Below, one piece after another: positions 36,870 to 50,934 of a stretch of 64,000 nt of DNA. Position 1 is the first letter of the stretch; each line of letters begins with the position of its first letter. The position numbers and the translations under genes were made by a program. The notes under the pieces are model-generated. The model was not told where the DNA came from. It worked only from the letters and a program-made list of their open reading frames with translations, and did not search any database. The stretch comes from Atherix ibis. Its lineage: Eukaryota > Arthropoda > Insecta > Diptera > Athericidae. The DNA is taken from NCBI GenBank assembly GCA_958298945.1, contig OY282606.1, forward strand, positions 53,953,920 through 54,017,919, in the 5' to 3' direction.

Positions 36870-39800
36870 AAATCATCAAAAGATTTTCAAATAATTATTC
36901 CAAATATTTTTATTTATAAGTTGTATAAATATATATTATTTAAATTTATGGTTCTACCTTATGCCTCTGGAATTATTTCAAATTATAAGAGCTTTGTAAT
37001 AGCTTTTTCAATAAGAATCGTAAAATAAAACTGGCAACGTTAAAATATAGTTTTTATATTAATTTTCTATTAGAATAGAAAAGAACTTTATTTTATTCAA
37101 CATTATTTTTAATTCTTAATTGACTTTATTATCATCAATAAAATATTCATTTCTGTAAAATACGTGCATGTTTATACAATAAAGCTGAAATTAGTATTTT
37201 GACGTTATCCCAATATCCATTCAACAACTGTCTATCTGTAAACTATGATAGAATAAACGCGATCATTCTTTGAACACAGTTCTAAATGTTATTTTAAAAA
37301 ATATTTTTATAGAATGTGTTATCTTCAAAAAACGTTAAACTATGGTTCTGGAGATTTAATTGCAAAATAATTTGATATTCTAAAAATTCGACAATGGGCC
37401 AAAAAAATCGTAATTTAATTTTTCTATTCAATATATTTCCAATAGGACCTATTTTAGAAATATGTATTCGCTTTTATATGGATATACTCAAAGCATATTG
37501 TATATTTAAAATTTCAAAAATTTGTATACTGTAACTATCGCAAACAGGTTTTCAGTGAACAGAGGCGTAATCATATGCATAAGCATTAATCGTCTTGGCC
37601 ATTTTTCTCACCTCTTTTACCTTCAGTTTCCTCAAATATTTTACTAAACTAGTCTTATATTGCTCCGATGTTATTACACTCTGACTGTTGCGAACGACCA
37701 AACAATCTTAGATGAACATCGAACCGAATTCTTCAAAGTTCAATATCAGATCAATTAAAATAGATGTTCTTTATTACTCTTTACTCTTCCGGAACGATAA
37801 TTTTCCATATTTCACATTTTTAAAGATTGGTTTGTTTTATCGCGCCAATTCGAGGCTAATTATATAATTATATTGAAATATAGTATTAATACATTTATAC
37901 TATCATAGGATAGGAACGCAAAATGGTAACTTCCTATCTGTCCCTCATTTTTTCGAGTCCGCGAACTTTTTGAGTTGCAATCACAAAAATCGTCACAACA
38001 TATGCCTTCATTCATAATTAGGACATCGTTTGGTAATTTGCTTATTAAACTGCTGTCTTTATTCGTATGGATGTAAAAATGAAGGGGCAATAAAAATATT
38101 GAATATGTATTGGATGGCATTGTAAAAAGCGGTAGATTAGTGATTAAAATAAAAGGTTAGGAATACCTCGCATTGTTATCCATTTTTTTAAAGTTTCTCC
38201 ATAGAATAATAGTTTTTATAACATTAGAAATATTTTTTCTTTTTAATTATTTTATCGCAGTCGTTTACTCTGCTGCACTTATACTGCAGCGATCCATCAT
38301 AAATTTTCCGCCTAACTAATCCCCAATGATGATTTCCAAGTCAAACTTATTCATTAAGTTTTTAGAATAAACACAGCCTTACTGTCTTATTGTATAATTT
38401 GATTCGTCTCATTACAAAAATAGTTCAACAATTAGTTAGATTGCAACAGTTATTGCAATGATAGAAGTTATATTTCCACAGAGGAATACAAATTTTAAAA
38501 AGATACTATAAGAATTTTCCGCAAATATGCTTAAAACAGAATCACCCCTTATTCGTAAAAAACATTTGACATTAATACGATCAAAAGTAAAGAAGATATT
38601 CGTAAAAATGTGGGCGATTCCAAACAGTTATCGCACAAGGTATGTACTCGTACATACGTTCATAAAAAAAACTAAAGTTTATTTATATAAATTAATTAAA
38701 AAAAATCAGCTTTGAATAAAATTCATTAGTTTATTTTAATTACATTTTTGACAGTTGTGAATATAATTTTCACATTTAAAATTTACAAGATCAGTATATG
38801 TATGTTTTGAGAAATATGGTTTTCATAAATTTGAATTGTAAACGGACACATTTAAAATCGCACACACCACAAATATTTTAGATAGATAGGACAAACATTA
38901 AAAATTGCAACATTGCAAATTTATTATATTCACAATTTTTATAGGCTATAATAGGCTATATACTGTAATGAAATTTTATTTCAATTTTTCTTTTCTTTGT
39001 TATTAGTATCTTATTATTTATATTCCATCTTTTGTTTTTTGAATTGTTTTTGAATGCTTATTATTTATATGTTGTTAAATTTTCTATAAAGTCTATTGAT
39101 ATATTGTATAATATTTAATTTTGAAATGGGATGAAAAAGAAAGACTGTTTGTAGTTTAATATTTAAAAAAAAGGAAAAAATAACTGTAAGGTGATTGATT
39201 GATCGTTTATTATATCGTGAATAATTAAAATTTGATGATTATATTTTTTAATTTATTTGAAAAAATCATTTTCAATCATAATATGATATCAACTTTGCTG
39301 TTTTTCAATATATTTAATTTATTTTTATTTTGTGATATTTTTCTCTATTATATGATATTAAATGTGTTCGTACAGTATTTATAGCTGTAAATATGCATAT
39401 GTTCGATATAAATATTTTATTATTATACGTATACATTCATAAACTATTTTTAGTTATGTCTATTTTCAATTTATTTTCATTTTTGTAGTCAAGTATTAAT
39501 TTTGGGAGAAAACTTTTTAACGGCGCATATTTTACTTGCAACAACGATCATATAATTTATTTTAGATCAGATTGAAATTGAATTTGAGGTAAATGCTGGA
39601 TCTAAATTCTAATTTACATACGATAGCATGTGTGTGTAGGTATGTTCAATGAATGCTTGTATATATACATATATATGCATTATACATAAATACAGTTTTA
39701 CCTAAATTAAATAATTTTAAATAAAATAATTTAAATATTTCATAATCAATATAATTGTTACAAACAATACAGCAGTCTTATTTAAGATTATAAGTTATCT

Positions 39801-41108
39801 TTTTTTCGTTTTTTTTCTTTTTTTTTCAGAAAAAGAAACGAACAGTTTTAAGTGTTTTAATTTACTTATAATTATAATAACAGGTTTATTTTTATTTTAT
39901 TTTTTCTCTTTTCCATTTATTGATCAATTCAATAAATAACATAATTTCGAATATTCATTTTTTTATTTTTTTTTTTTCAAAGGCAGCCACAAAAATTATA
40001 AATTTATTTTAAATATAAATTTCAAATAAAAATTATTTATAACTTACTTAATAAAATTTAAATATGTTTTTCAATTATGTGATATATACATATATATATA
40101 TATATACATATATATCTGTGGGTATGTGTATTTGTTTATTTTTTGCATATGAAAAAGTATTTGCAATAAAAGCAAAAATATATCTTTTTAAATTTCAATA
40201 ATTTAAAAAAAATGTGTTATTATTGTAATCGTTTTTTGTTTATTTAATGTTTCGATCTGTATTCTAATTTTTATTTTTATTTTTAATATTTAAGAATTTA
40301 TTCATAACATTTATTTACCTACAATAATGACTAGGTGAAGAATTTAAAAACTTCATTTGATTTAATTAGCTAAACAAAATTTAAAAAAATTTACAATATA
40401 ATATTTATAATTTACAAAAGTAGATATATATTTTAATTAGCAGTAAAAAAAATATAATAACATAGATTTAGACATACGCTCAAATATTTAGAGCTTAGTT
40501 AATCTATCTTTAAAAGTTATATCTCAGAAAAAATACATTTAATTATAAATACCTCTTTGGGGTAAAAACAAAACCCAATTTTATATATATTCTCAATGTT
40601 TAGTTATCATTATTATTATTATTATTATAATCACCACAATTGAGATAAAAAGTTTATGTTATTCTTTTTATCTTTTTCATTTCATTTTAAATAATAAACA
40701 AACATAGTTGTATTATAAAAGGAAATACTTAAAAATAATACACATACTTGAACAATGCTAAAATGTAGAGTTTTTTTTGTTCTTTCGTTTCTCATTTAAA
40801 CAATAATCAATAATGAGTTAAATACTAAATAAAAAATAATATTGCACTTTATTTTTAAAATCTGCGCAATTAGCATTGAATTAACATTTGCCTTACTTTT
40901 CTCATTTATGGTAAATTAATATATTAAAAATTTCTTTATGCATTAAATTTTTGCTTTCAAATTAAATTTTGTTTGTGCATGTTTTTCTTTATTTCTTTAT
41001 TAATATATTATGATATTTTTAAAGATTCTTTTCGTGTTTTAAGCTAAAGAATACACTTTTAGAGCTTTTGTAAATAATATTAATAAATACATATATAAAT
41101 AAACATAT

Positions 41109-41150
<42 letters not shown>

Positions 41151-42013
41151 TAAGAAATTTATGTGGATTAGTTTAGTTTAAAATCTACATTGTAGATGAT
41201 TTTATTGAGAGTATTTTTTTAATTAGTACTATTTTTGCCTCATATTGGTTTCAAATATTAGTTTAATTTCAAAAGACTATGTATCCTTTTTAAGGATTAT
41301 TAACATTATTACTTATCAATTTTTTTATTTTAACTATTTTTCTATTTTTGGGAATATTTAAAATAAGCATTAATATCGATCAAAAGATCAGTTTATCTAC
41401 TCAATTACATCGAATAAATGACAAATATAACTTTTAAACAATTATCTTTTTTTGTTAATTTTTTCTCGTTTATATACATAAGAAAAAAATCTATTAAGCT
41501 GATATACCATAATTATCTATTATATTATTTTTGATTTATATTCTTTTCTTTTTCTTTGAATTTTTAAAGTATTTTTTTTGTATTACTTTTTTACCGAAAA
41601 AAATTATCCTTTTTCCCGTATGAATTTTAATATTATAAATATCTAGTTCAACATCAAAAACATTAACAACCTCATTCAATTATTATTTTTAATTAATTTG
41701 ATGAAATATTTAATTGTTTGGTGCGCCAATGAGAAATGCGTTATGGTGTGATTTACTGACGTCAATGGATATCGTAAAAAGAATAACTGGTAATCTTAAA
41801 ATAATGTCGCAATTTATTTATTAATATTTTTCTTTTTTTTTTGATAATTTTGATTTATTTTTTTTCTCATTTTTTTATTTTGATAGCCAATAACAGTATA
41901 ATATTAGAAAGCCGAATTTATAATAAATTGCGATATATTTATTTATCTATTTTTTTTTTAGAGAAGCCATGATAATACTACTTCTTTCGCATAAGAAGTG
42001 TTTTAAGTATAGG
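36870..42013. other. Very A/T-rich intergenic region between Vps16A and the JAZF1 gene
   Basis: The two genes converge, so both 3' untranslated regions fall here. An AATAAA near 37137 could end Vps16A. From 38.7 to 42 kb the sequence is almost only A and T, with several TATATA runs and poly-T tracts; part may be a long 3' UTR of the JAZF1 gene. A somewhat less A/T-rich stretch at 37540-37800 has no motif I can name. No other gene is supported. Confidence 0.45.
41111..41147. repeat. (TA)n microsatellite
   Basis: An uninterrupted AT dinucleotide run of about 37 bp inside a very A/T-rich region. Confidence 0.9.
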
Positions 42014-44251
42014 TTACGTTTCCTCTGTGTTTAGCTTATCACTTGTGGCGGCCGAATGGAAGGTTACTGTACCGGTTTTACCAATGTTCGGACTTATCGG
42101 TGTAAGGGGAAGATTATCATGATTACCATGATTATTATTGGGAGTGGCGGTTACATGGGTCTGCTGCTGGAACGAATGATGAATTTTTGGCGAGGTTGCC
42201 GGTGTAAGAATGCCTAAATTCACATAACTTGGCAGGGTTAATTTGGACGTTGTGCACCCTGTATCAAACTTCAGTTTATTATCATGCTGTGGATCGGGAA
42301 CCAATTTTAATATTTTGTTGCCGGTCAAAGCATTCGTTGCTACAAAATTCGGTTTTGAGGTTTTTATCGATATAATTCCAATATTATTTCTCAATGTATT
42401 AGTACTGATTTGATTTGGCGATGATAAACTAGAATTTGGCGATTGTTGTTGATTAATACTATTTGTATTCGCATTATGACAGCTATTACTGCTACCCGAT
42501 AAATTGCTAACGCTCGATGGACTTAAGGAACCAGCCGATTGTGATGGTGATGCACTTCGTACAGTAACATTTGTCACATTTATCAAATCTGGAGATGTAT
42601 TATGAGCAGCTAATGCATGGCTTTTTAAGCCTTGTGCAGTTTTATAACTTTTACCACAATGACATTTATATCCTTTCCGTACCCTGTTATATAATTTTTT
42701 TTTAAATTATGGTAGAAGAAATTATAAAAGCTTTTTATGATAAAATATTTACTGAATATTATTTGATCTAAATTTTATACAAATTATAATGAACATTGAA
42801 TTCAATCAAAAAGTCTTAAATGTTACAACAATATGCTGTAGATAAAAAAAAAATAAAAAAAAACACTCATAATAAAACTACTCTTTGCTTATATAGCTCA
42901 GTACGTAATAATCTGAATATTGATAAACTTTGAGAAAATGATCTAGAATTATAAATATTTGACCTCTTAGATTACTTCGTAGACATAAATTAATAACATA
43001 ATTGTGTTGAAGCATTCGAAAACTAAAAAGGACACCATTATAACAGATTTTATAATGGTCTCCCTTTTAGTTTTTAAAGCTAACTAAAAAAAAGAACAAT
43101 TTTAAAAAAATTGGAATAATTTCAATTGTGTGTTCAACTATTGGTTCCGTCATACTTTTGATTTAAAACTCGTTAAAATTAAAGGTATTTAAAAATGTTA
43201 CGATAATTTAATATAATAATAAATTACATATCAAATGATTAAAAACAAACCCTAAAAAAAAATTTTTTCTTTCTAATAAGTGCACCGTTACGTTATATTG
43301 GGACTGTTTTTTTATTATTTTTGTAATTATATTACAAATAAGTGAACGTGTTAAAATACTCACTTTCCATCCTTTTTATGTCCATTTTTTGAATGGTATT
43401 TAATACCATTTACATTTTTATACCGTTTTTTACAGCCTGGTACTGGACAAGCAAACGGTTTTTCATTAGCCATGCTACCGTTGTTTGTTCCAGAATGTCT
43501 ACAAAATAAACATATGTTCCGTCATTTCTCTAAGAAATTACAGTAAAATAATCAAAATTCAACCTGCTCCCATATCGCATTATAAACTCCGAGCTAAATT
43601 CTTCTGTTGTCCAGGAATCGTTGCTATCCTCAGATTCAGAAACAATCATTTCATCTTCATCCATTTCACTACCTGTTGTTGATTAATTTCATTATTGTTT
43701 CATTACATTTATGCTATTTTTTTCAATATTTCCAACCAACGCTTATATACCTGTGGGTGTGTTACTTCTATTTGATGAGGACATACTGTAGCTGTGATGT
43801 TTTATTGCGATTTTTCTCTTAAGTTCATTTCCAGTAGTGGTTAGGAAAGTGCCATCTTTTCTGGACGTGTCCGTAATGAAACGCAAAACATAGCTTAATG
43901 GTAAACATGTTGGCTGTGCTTGTTCTTTCTGCTCGATGACTTTTGGATCATAATCTAAATAAAACCATTCAATTAAAACATTTTATAATTTGGAAATTTA
44001 AGGATGTGTAAACAGCTCTCAGCTGATTCCTCAATCGATACATTATGGTTGTTGTCATTGCTATTTACGAAGCTTTTTACTAACATATCAATTTAACCAT
44101 AACTAAGCAGAAATTCTGCAAACATAATCAATATTATAACAGCTTGCTCACCAATATGGGTATCTTCAATATGTTGGATGAGATCCCCCAAACTAGGAAA
44201 TGTGATTCCGCAGCCATTAAATTTGCAGATGTTGATCAGAAACACGGCCAT
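42014..44251 (-). CDS. JAZF1: JAZF1-type zinc-finger protein, 405 residues
   Basis: Five exons (44251-44152, 43954-43751, 43672-43564, 43498-43364, 42683-42014) join in phase to 1218 nt. The product is a nuclear zinc-finger protein; in mammals JAZF1 belongs to NuA4/TIP60 chromatin complexes. The likely Drosophila counterpart is CG12054 (from memory). Finger 1 is in exon 1 (CKFNGCGITFPSLGDLIQHI ... H). A conserved LSYVLRFITDTSR segment and an acidic SEMDEDEMIVSESEDSNDSW stretch follow. Finger 2 is CPVPGCKKRYKNVNGIKYH, and finger 3 has the short CHCGKSYKTAQGLKSH. All match the order in human JAZF1 (243 residues). This fly protein adds about 195 residues after finger 3, rich in Ser, Asn, Pro and Thr, which vertebrates lack. 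The conserved part is intact. Confidence 0.93.
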
Positions 44252-46303
44252 TCCCTTCAGGTATGACTGCGGAACACGCAGATGTTATGCAATTTTTTTG
44301 TCACTTTGCGATGCGCGCTTCAATCTCTATGTAGAAAAAATATTGATACCCGGCAAAATTCAAATTTATTTATTTTGTTCACTTTTATAGCGTATCAGTA
44401 CACCAATTTTTCTTACTTGTTTTTTGCATTCATATACAAATATATATTAAATAATATCTTCTAATAACCGATTAAAAAATTAATATTATTTAAATAATAA
44501 TACTTATTTAAATAATAGATAAAACCATATCGTTTTTTTTTTTGATGAAATATAACACTAAATATAAAATAAATATAACAGTAACTGGTTTTTATGAAAT
44601 ATATTTTATATATATTTATATCAAAATATATATATAAAATAAATTATATTTAAATAACACAAAATTTCTTCTAGGAATATTCAAACAAAGATTATGCTTA
44701 AAATAATATCAGATCATATGTATGACGAAATATTTGAGAATATACAATAAGATTTATTACAAAATTCGATATGATATAAATGGAAATATATAAAAAAATG
44801 TATGCAAACAATTTATTAATACAAAATATTATTTCAAAAAATTTTATATTAGTTATTGTTAAACACAAATAATATTAAAATCAATATATAATAACACATA
44901 AAAAGTAGTTATATAACTAATTATAAAAAAGGTAAACTATACTTATAGGCCTTACCAAATAAGAAGAATGTATACTTTTACCAAATTATTTAAGAAAATG
45001 ATGAAATTATTTCTCGCAACAACATTTTATTTAAATATTCATATTTCCAGATAAATTGTAAAGGGTTCTTAAATTTAACTTATTATGAAATTCAATTTTT
45101 AAAAACAATTATTACCAATTAAATCGAAAAATTATATTTAATTTAATTGTTAATAATAATAATAATATATTTATATTTAATTGACATTAGCATATGTAAT
45201 ATGTTTTTTAATAAAATTTCTTAATAAGAATAAATAAGAAACAGCGACATAAATATACATATGTATTATAGCAATTAAATAAATCACTAGATAAAGAAAG
45301 CGTATTTTGTTTTTTTAATAACAGAACCAAAAAACGCACAGCAATTACATATTTTTAATTTGTTTATTTATAAAAGTGTTTTAATAAGCTAGTTTATTTT
45401 AAAAACGAACATACGAAAAAATTGTTAATAAAATATGTATACCAACTTAGAATGGTGGGAATGTTAAAATGCAACTTGAAATTAGTTTGAATTTTATTAT
45501 AAAAAAATTGTAGTATTTTGTTTTTATTTTGTAAAATGGTATTTATAATTAAAGTTTAGAAAATACCAAATAAATAAGTTGAAAAAATTAATCTACCACC
45601 CAAATGTATACTCACCACAAACAAGTAAAGTTTTATTACAAATTTATTCCGGCACGCGGCGGTAATCTAAAATCGGGTTCACTTCGATTTTCAGAATATG
45701 TGCTTCTAATCGTAAAGCTGTATTCACTGTTCATCGGCAAGTCGACCGCTGTTATCTTTGATGTGAGTAGCGTAGCGGTGATAAATATAATATTAGATCA
45801 AGTAAAATTTTCTATTAAAAGGCTCCATCCGATTATTATTTCAGTGAAATTTTTTATTTGATTATATATAAATTGTGTTTATGATAATATTTGTGTGAAA
45901 CTAGTAATATAAATCCGGCTTTTTGCCGAAGAATTTTTGGGTGGTGTCGGCCATTTTTCCGATAAGTGCAAAACCGTATATAATCAGATAATAAATTAAC
46001 TATAATTATAAAATTAAAAATACGAACTGTTTTATTTTGAATATTTAGAATTGAAAGTAATTTTCGTCCAATGTGATTCATATTATAAGAAAAAAGCTAG
46101 TTTATCAAAAAATTCGAATTAGTTACGTAGCATCCAGTTACGTAACATGAAAACTACTTGGTCTAATAAATATAGAACATTTAATAAACTTGTTTAGAGT
46201 GACATATTGAATGTTGTTTGGTTTTTATTTAATAATATAAATAATGTTTTAAATTTCATTTACAGAGATTGGATTTGCTCCGCCCGCATTAAAAACAATC
46301 AGA
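44252..46303. other. Intergenic region between the JAZF1 gene and ATPsynC
   Basis: The two genes are divergent, so both promoters lie here. A G/C-richer patch at about 45640-45760 ends in GATGTGAGTAG, a possible splice donor, and could be a 5' untranslated exon of ATPsynC whose acceptor would be at 46263-46265. That is inference. The rest is A/T-rich with nothing recognisable. Confidence 0.4.
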
Positions 46304-47606
<1,303 letters not shown>

Positions 47607-49127
47607 GAAGTGTTCGTTCTAATTATAATCAGACTATACCATCTTTAAGCAAAATTAAGTACTTCTAATACGTTAAGTTCATTAAAAATCAGAATGTGTA
47701 TGAATGGGGAACAACCATAGAAATAAATTATGTTATTAAAACGAAAGCGAATACATATATCAAGAACGATAATGTTGTATTTATTAATGAATCGAAAAAA
47801 AAACACGGAACTTGAATAAAAGTCTATATTAAAAATGTGATACCATCAGAACAGCGATTTATGGATTTAAAAAAGAGAATGATAAGAAATTTACATAATA
47901 CACCTCATAAATAAGCGTTTGCAAAATTTATTTAAATTTGATTTTAATAAAAACGAACGATCCGCAAAAATAATCTATAAGTTACATGTTATTCATAATT
48001 TCATGACTATTTCCTGTGTATTTGGTGAATTTTTAATTTAAAAAGGAGCTGAGCTTCTAATTTATTTTATATTGCAACTGCTTTAAGACAGAAATAAGAG
48101 CATATTCCGATATTATTATTGTTACTTTATTTATTGTTTTCGAAGCCTTTCACATAAAATTAAAAATGAATTATGTTATTGTCCCAAAAAACTAAAATCT
48201 GCCAGTGACTGGGGCAAAAACCTGATATCATTTTTATAAGAACTAATCGTAAGTGCAACGTATCTAATGTCAAATAGTCTATAGTTTGTAACAAAATATA
48301 AAGTGGTATCTTATCGTGTAATAAAAAAAATACGTCTTGTAGCTCATTAGAATGAAAATAAGTATTGAAAATGAATTTTTGGCTGCAGCATTAAAATTGA
48401 AATAAACAAATTAGTTACGAATACCATATGGGTTTTTTTTTTAATTGTAATTAATTTCATTTATTGTCGACTACAGAGCGCTGGCAATCATGAGTAGTGT
48501 GCTTTTAATTGTATAAATGCATATAGAACGAAAATGAAACGGTCAGTGTAGGGGGTGGGCTAGTTTTTAGGATTATTTCGTTTTTGTGAGGTTCTACAGA
48601 TCTGTCTGTTTTATGTATTTTAGATTTAGGCCAGAGCCTTCTTTTCAGCTTCTTATGTAATTGGTATATATATATAGAAGCATTTTAATTTTTAAAAAAT
48701 ACGCTGCAACATTGTAATAAAATTTATTTCTATTAACGGCCCAACAACGCGGAACAAATATCAAATGTCACAAATCGACCGGCTTTTCAAGCAAACAGCA
48801 AAATGTGGCAAGAGTATTTTATTCAATTCGATCGATACAAATGCTACAATATATTTAAAATATGTAAATCACTTAAAAATACAACAAAATTCTGTATTTT
48901 TTCTTGTAAAACCAAAAATAAAATTCAACAAAAATCTACATTTGGAAACCACACGACAGTAAGTAAATACTTTTTATAAAAAAATAAAAATCAGAAGCAT
49001 TAAATATACTTATTTATGACAAGCGCTGAATTAAAAAACGAAAATTATAAAATAGATTCCTCTAGCGGAATGTTAGTGAAACTGTAAAATGTGGCAGGTT
49101 GATAGAAACTCGTGAAGATGTGAATTT
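47607..49127. other. Intergenic region between ATPsynC and RpL15
   Basis: Contains the ATPsynC 3' UTR (to about 47840). The 65-codon ORF at 48765-48962 has no motif. A G/C-richer patch at 48460-48640 is unassigned. Confidence 0.4.
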
Positions 49128-49155
49128 CCTTTCCGCTCGAAACTTGAAGAGCAAG
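49128..49155 (+). promoter_or_regulatory. TCT-type initiator and first noncoding exon of RpL15
   Basis: CCTTTCC at 49128-49134 fits the pyrimidine TCT initiator that drives ribosomal protein genes in flies. Transcription would begin at or next to 49129. The short exon ends ...GAGCAAG at 49155 before a GTAGGT donor; the acceptor is TTACTAG at 49657. A further possible 31-nt noncoding exon (49322-49352) has good splice sites. Confidence 0.55.
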
Positions 49156-49383
49156 GTAGGTTATTTTATGTTTTGTTGGAGAAAAAAAACGAATCTATAA
49201 AAGTTCGGTTCATCCTTGTTTTATATATAAAAAATACTGCATATTATTTATTATATAATACGTATTTAATAAAATATGTTAATATAATTAATATATTTAT
49301 ACATAATTGTGTTTTATTTAGGTTGAATGTCAGAAAATCGTGGATAGCAGAGGTAAGCAAATTTATAATATTAGGTATATTAC

Positions 49384-49460
49384 GTTATTTAATGATGATA
49401 TTAATGCACCACACTGAAATGTGCACTGCACATTTTGTTGATTAAAATGTCTGATAAATA
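49384..49460 (+). ncRNA. Box C/D snoRNA, probable guide for 18S G1328-type 2'-O-methylation
   Basis: In RpL15 intron 1 a perfect 7-bp terminal stem (TTATTTA 49384-49390 with TAAATAA 49454-49460) encloses a C box ATGATGA (49391-49397) and a D box CTGA (49450-49453). Inside are a D' box CTGA (49413-49416) and a C'-like TGTTGAT (49435-49441). Upstream of D' the sequence ATGCACCAC (49403-49411) is complementary to GUGGUGCAU, a conserved 18S rRNA segment. The fifth base from D' pairs with the G that, from memory, is methylated by human U32 and yeast snR40 (human G1328). Boxes, spacing, stem and target agree; I could not check expression. Confidence 0.72.
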
Positions 49461-49679
49461 ATGAATGTTATTCGTTTGAATCCCGGGAATTCTTCAAAAT
49501 AATTCAAAGTTTCTTTCAGCATTTAAGTACATACATATGTGTATATACTTTATAATAATGCATTGAAGAACAAACGGGTTATCAAATAATTTTATATGAT
49601 GATAGATAGACCAATGATGTGACGCATCAAATCAAATTAAAATGATTTTGTTACTAGGTCTATCCCGAAAAACAGGAAA

Positions 49680-50481
49680 ATGGGTGCGTATCGTTATATA
49701 CAAGAAGTTTATAGGAAAAAGCAGAGTGATGTTATGCGATATCTTCTGCGTATCCGCGTGTGGCAGTATCGTCAATTGACAAAGTTGCATAGAGCACCGA
49801 GACCATCCCGACCAGACAAGGCCCGTCGTTTAGGATATCGTGCAAAACAAGGATATATTATATACAGAATCCGGGTTCGCAGAGGTGGCAGGAAACGTCC
49901 AGTCCCAAAAGGCTGTACCTACGGCAAACCAAAAAGCCATGGTGTTAATAAATTGAAGCCATACCGTAATCTTCAATCTATTGCTGAAGTAAGTAAACAT
50001 ATATTGAATTATAAATTTTGGTATACAAATTAACTATTGATTTTGAATGATGAAAATGAAAATACAGAAAATTGTGACGATTTACAACTTCCTTAGATGT
50101 CTGATGTGCATAATATAAATTTGAATAGAATTTTTTTAAAAATGTTTCATGAGAATTAATGAATACAATTTTCAGGAACGTGTTGGACGGCGTCTTGGCG
50201 GTTTGAGAGTTTTAAACTCATATTGGGTTGCTCAGGATGCGTCATACAAATATTTTGAAGTTATTTTGGTTGACATACATCATAGTGCAATCAGACGTGA
50301 CCCGAAAATAAATTGGCTTTGCAAAGCGGTTCATAAACATCGTGAACTTCGTGGACTCACTTCTGCTGGGAAGAGTTCCCGTGGTATTGGCAAAGGCTAC
50401 AGATATTCACAAACAATTGGTGGTTCGCGCCGTGCAGCTTGGAGACGTAGAAATCGCCTACATTTACGTAGGAAGCGTTAA
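49680..50481 (+). CDS. RpL15: Ribosomal protein L15 (eL15), 204 residues
   Basis: Two coding exons, 49680-49988 and 50176-50481, join in phase 0 to 615 nt. The protein is a core component of the large ribosomal subunit. It starts [20 protein letters not shown] and ends [17 protein letters not shown]. Very basic throughout, with [20 protein letters not shown] and [18 protein letters not shown] as in all eL15 proteins. Length (204) is the family norm. A noncoding first exon lies upstream at 49129-49155. Both introns carry probable box C/D snoRNAs, a common arrangement in ribosomal protein genes. Poly-A signal at 50511-50516. Intact and certain. Confidence 0.98.
50047..50104 (+). ncRNA. Box C/D snoRNA candidate with U14 domain-B-like guide
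   Basis: In RpL15 intron 2 a C box ATGATGA (50047-50053) and a D box CTGA (50101-50104) are 58 nt end to end. The 13 nt before the D box, CTTCCTTAGATGT, are complementary to the conserved 18S segment ACAUCCAAGGAAG except for one A-C mismatch. The fifth base pairs with the C that U14 targets in human 18S (C462, from memory). A C'-like GTGACGA lies at 50074-50080. The D box is 71 nt from the 3' splice site, the spacing often seen for intronic C/D snoRNAs. No clear terminal stem and no U14 domain A are visible, so it may be a U14-related single guide. Confidence 0.55.
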
Positions 50482-50510
50482 AATATTCTCATACATTTGT
50501 ATATTTGAGA

Positions 50511-50516
50511 AATAAA
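50511..50516 (+). terminator. Poly-A signal of RpL15
   Basis: AATAAA 30 bp after the stop codon, followed within 10 bp by an A-rich stretch. Confidence 0.7.
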
Positions 50517-50934
50517 TTACAAAAAAAAAGAAAATTGATATTTTATTGTTGTTGGTAAAGAAAGAAAAGGGATTTGGTTATAAAATTGGAATATTTGGAT
50601 GGATTGTCGTTTTTTATGGTTCTGAATTTGTATTGGGGGTTTCTTGTTTTAATACAATTCGGAATATCTACTCGAATCTGTCGTGAAGGCGTGCATGATT
50701 TTCACTATAAATATTTTATATTAGTAGATTGATCTACTGTCGATTGTTAGTATAATGAGAAATAAAGTTTACATAAAAAGTTTTCCACGTATATATACTT
50801 AAAATAAAAATAAATGGATTTAGTTGCGCACATAAATTTTTGTGTTTTTCAATCTTGACAAGTATGCGCCCTTGCTTTCAGTTTTATTAAATATATGTGT
50901 ATGTTGGCATTTCTGAGTTGAGTTCTTTTTCAAT
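50517..50934. other. Spacer between RpL15 and eIF4B
   Basis: Short spacer that should contain the eIF4B promoter. A pyrimidine stretch TTCTTTTTC lies just before the start codon and could be a TCT-type initiator, which would leave a very short leader. Confidence 0.35.

Noticed and set aside
37540..37800. Less A/T-rich patch that might be a transposase remnant
   Set aside because: No conserved motif could be found in any frame.
38527..38715. 62-codon basic ORF
   Set aside because: Composition reflects A/T-rich DNA; no conserved pattern.
45604..45861. 85-codon ORF in a G/C-richer patch upstream of ATPsynC
   Set aside because: The patch more likely marks a promoter or untranslated exon; the translation shows no family pattern.
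48765..48962. 65-codon ORF between ATPsynC and RpL15
   Set aside because: No motif or splice context; likely chance.
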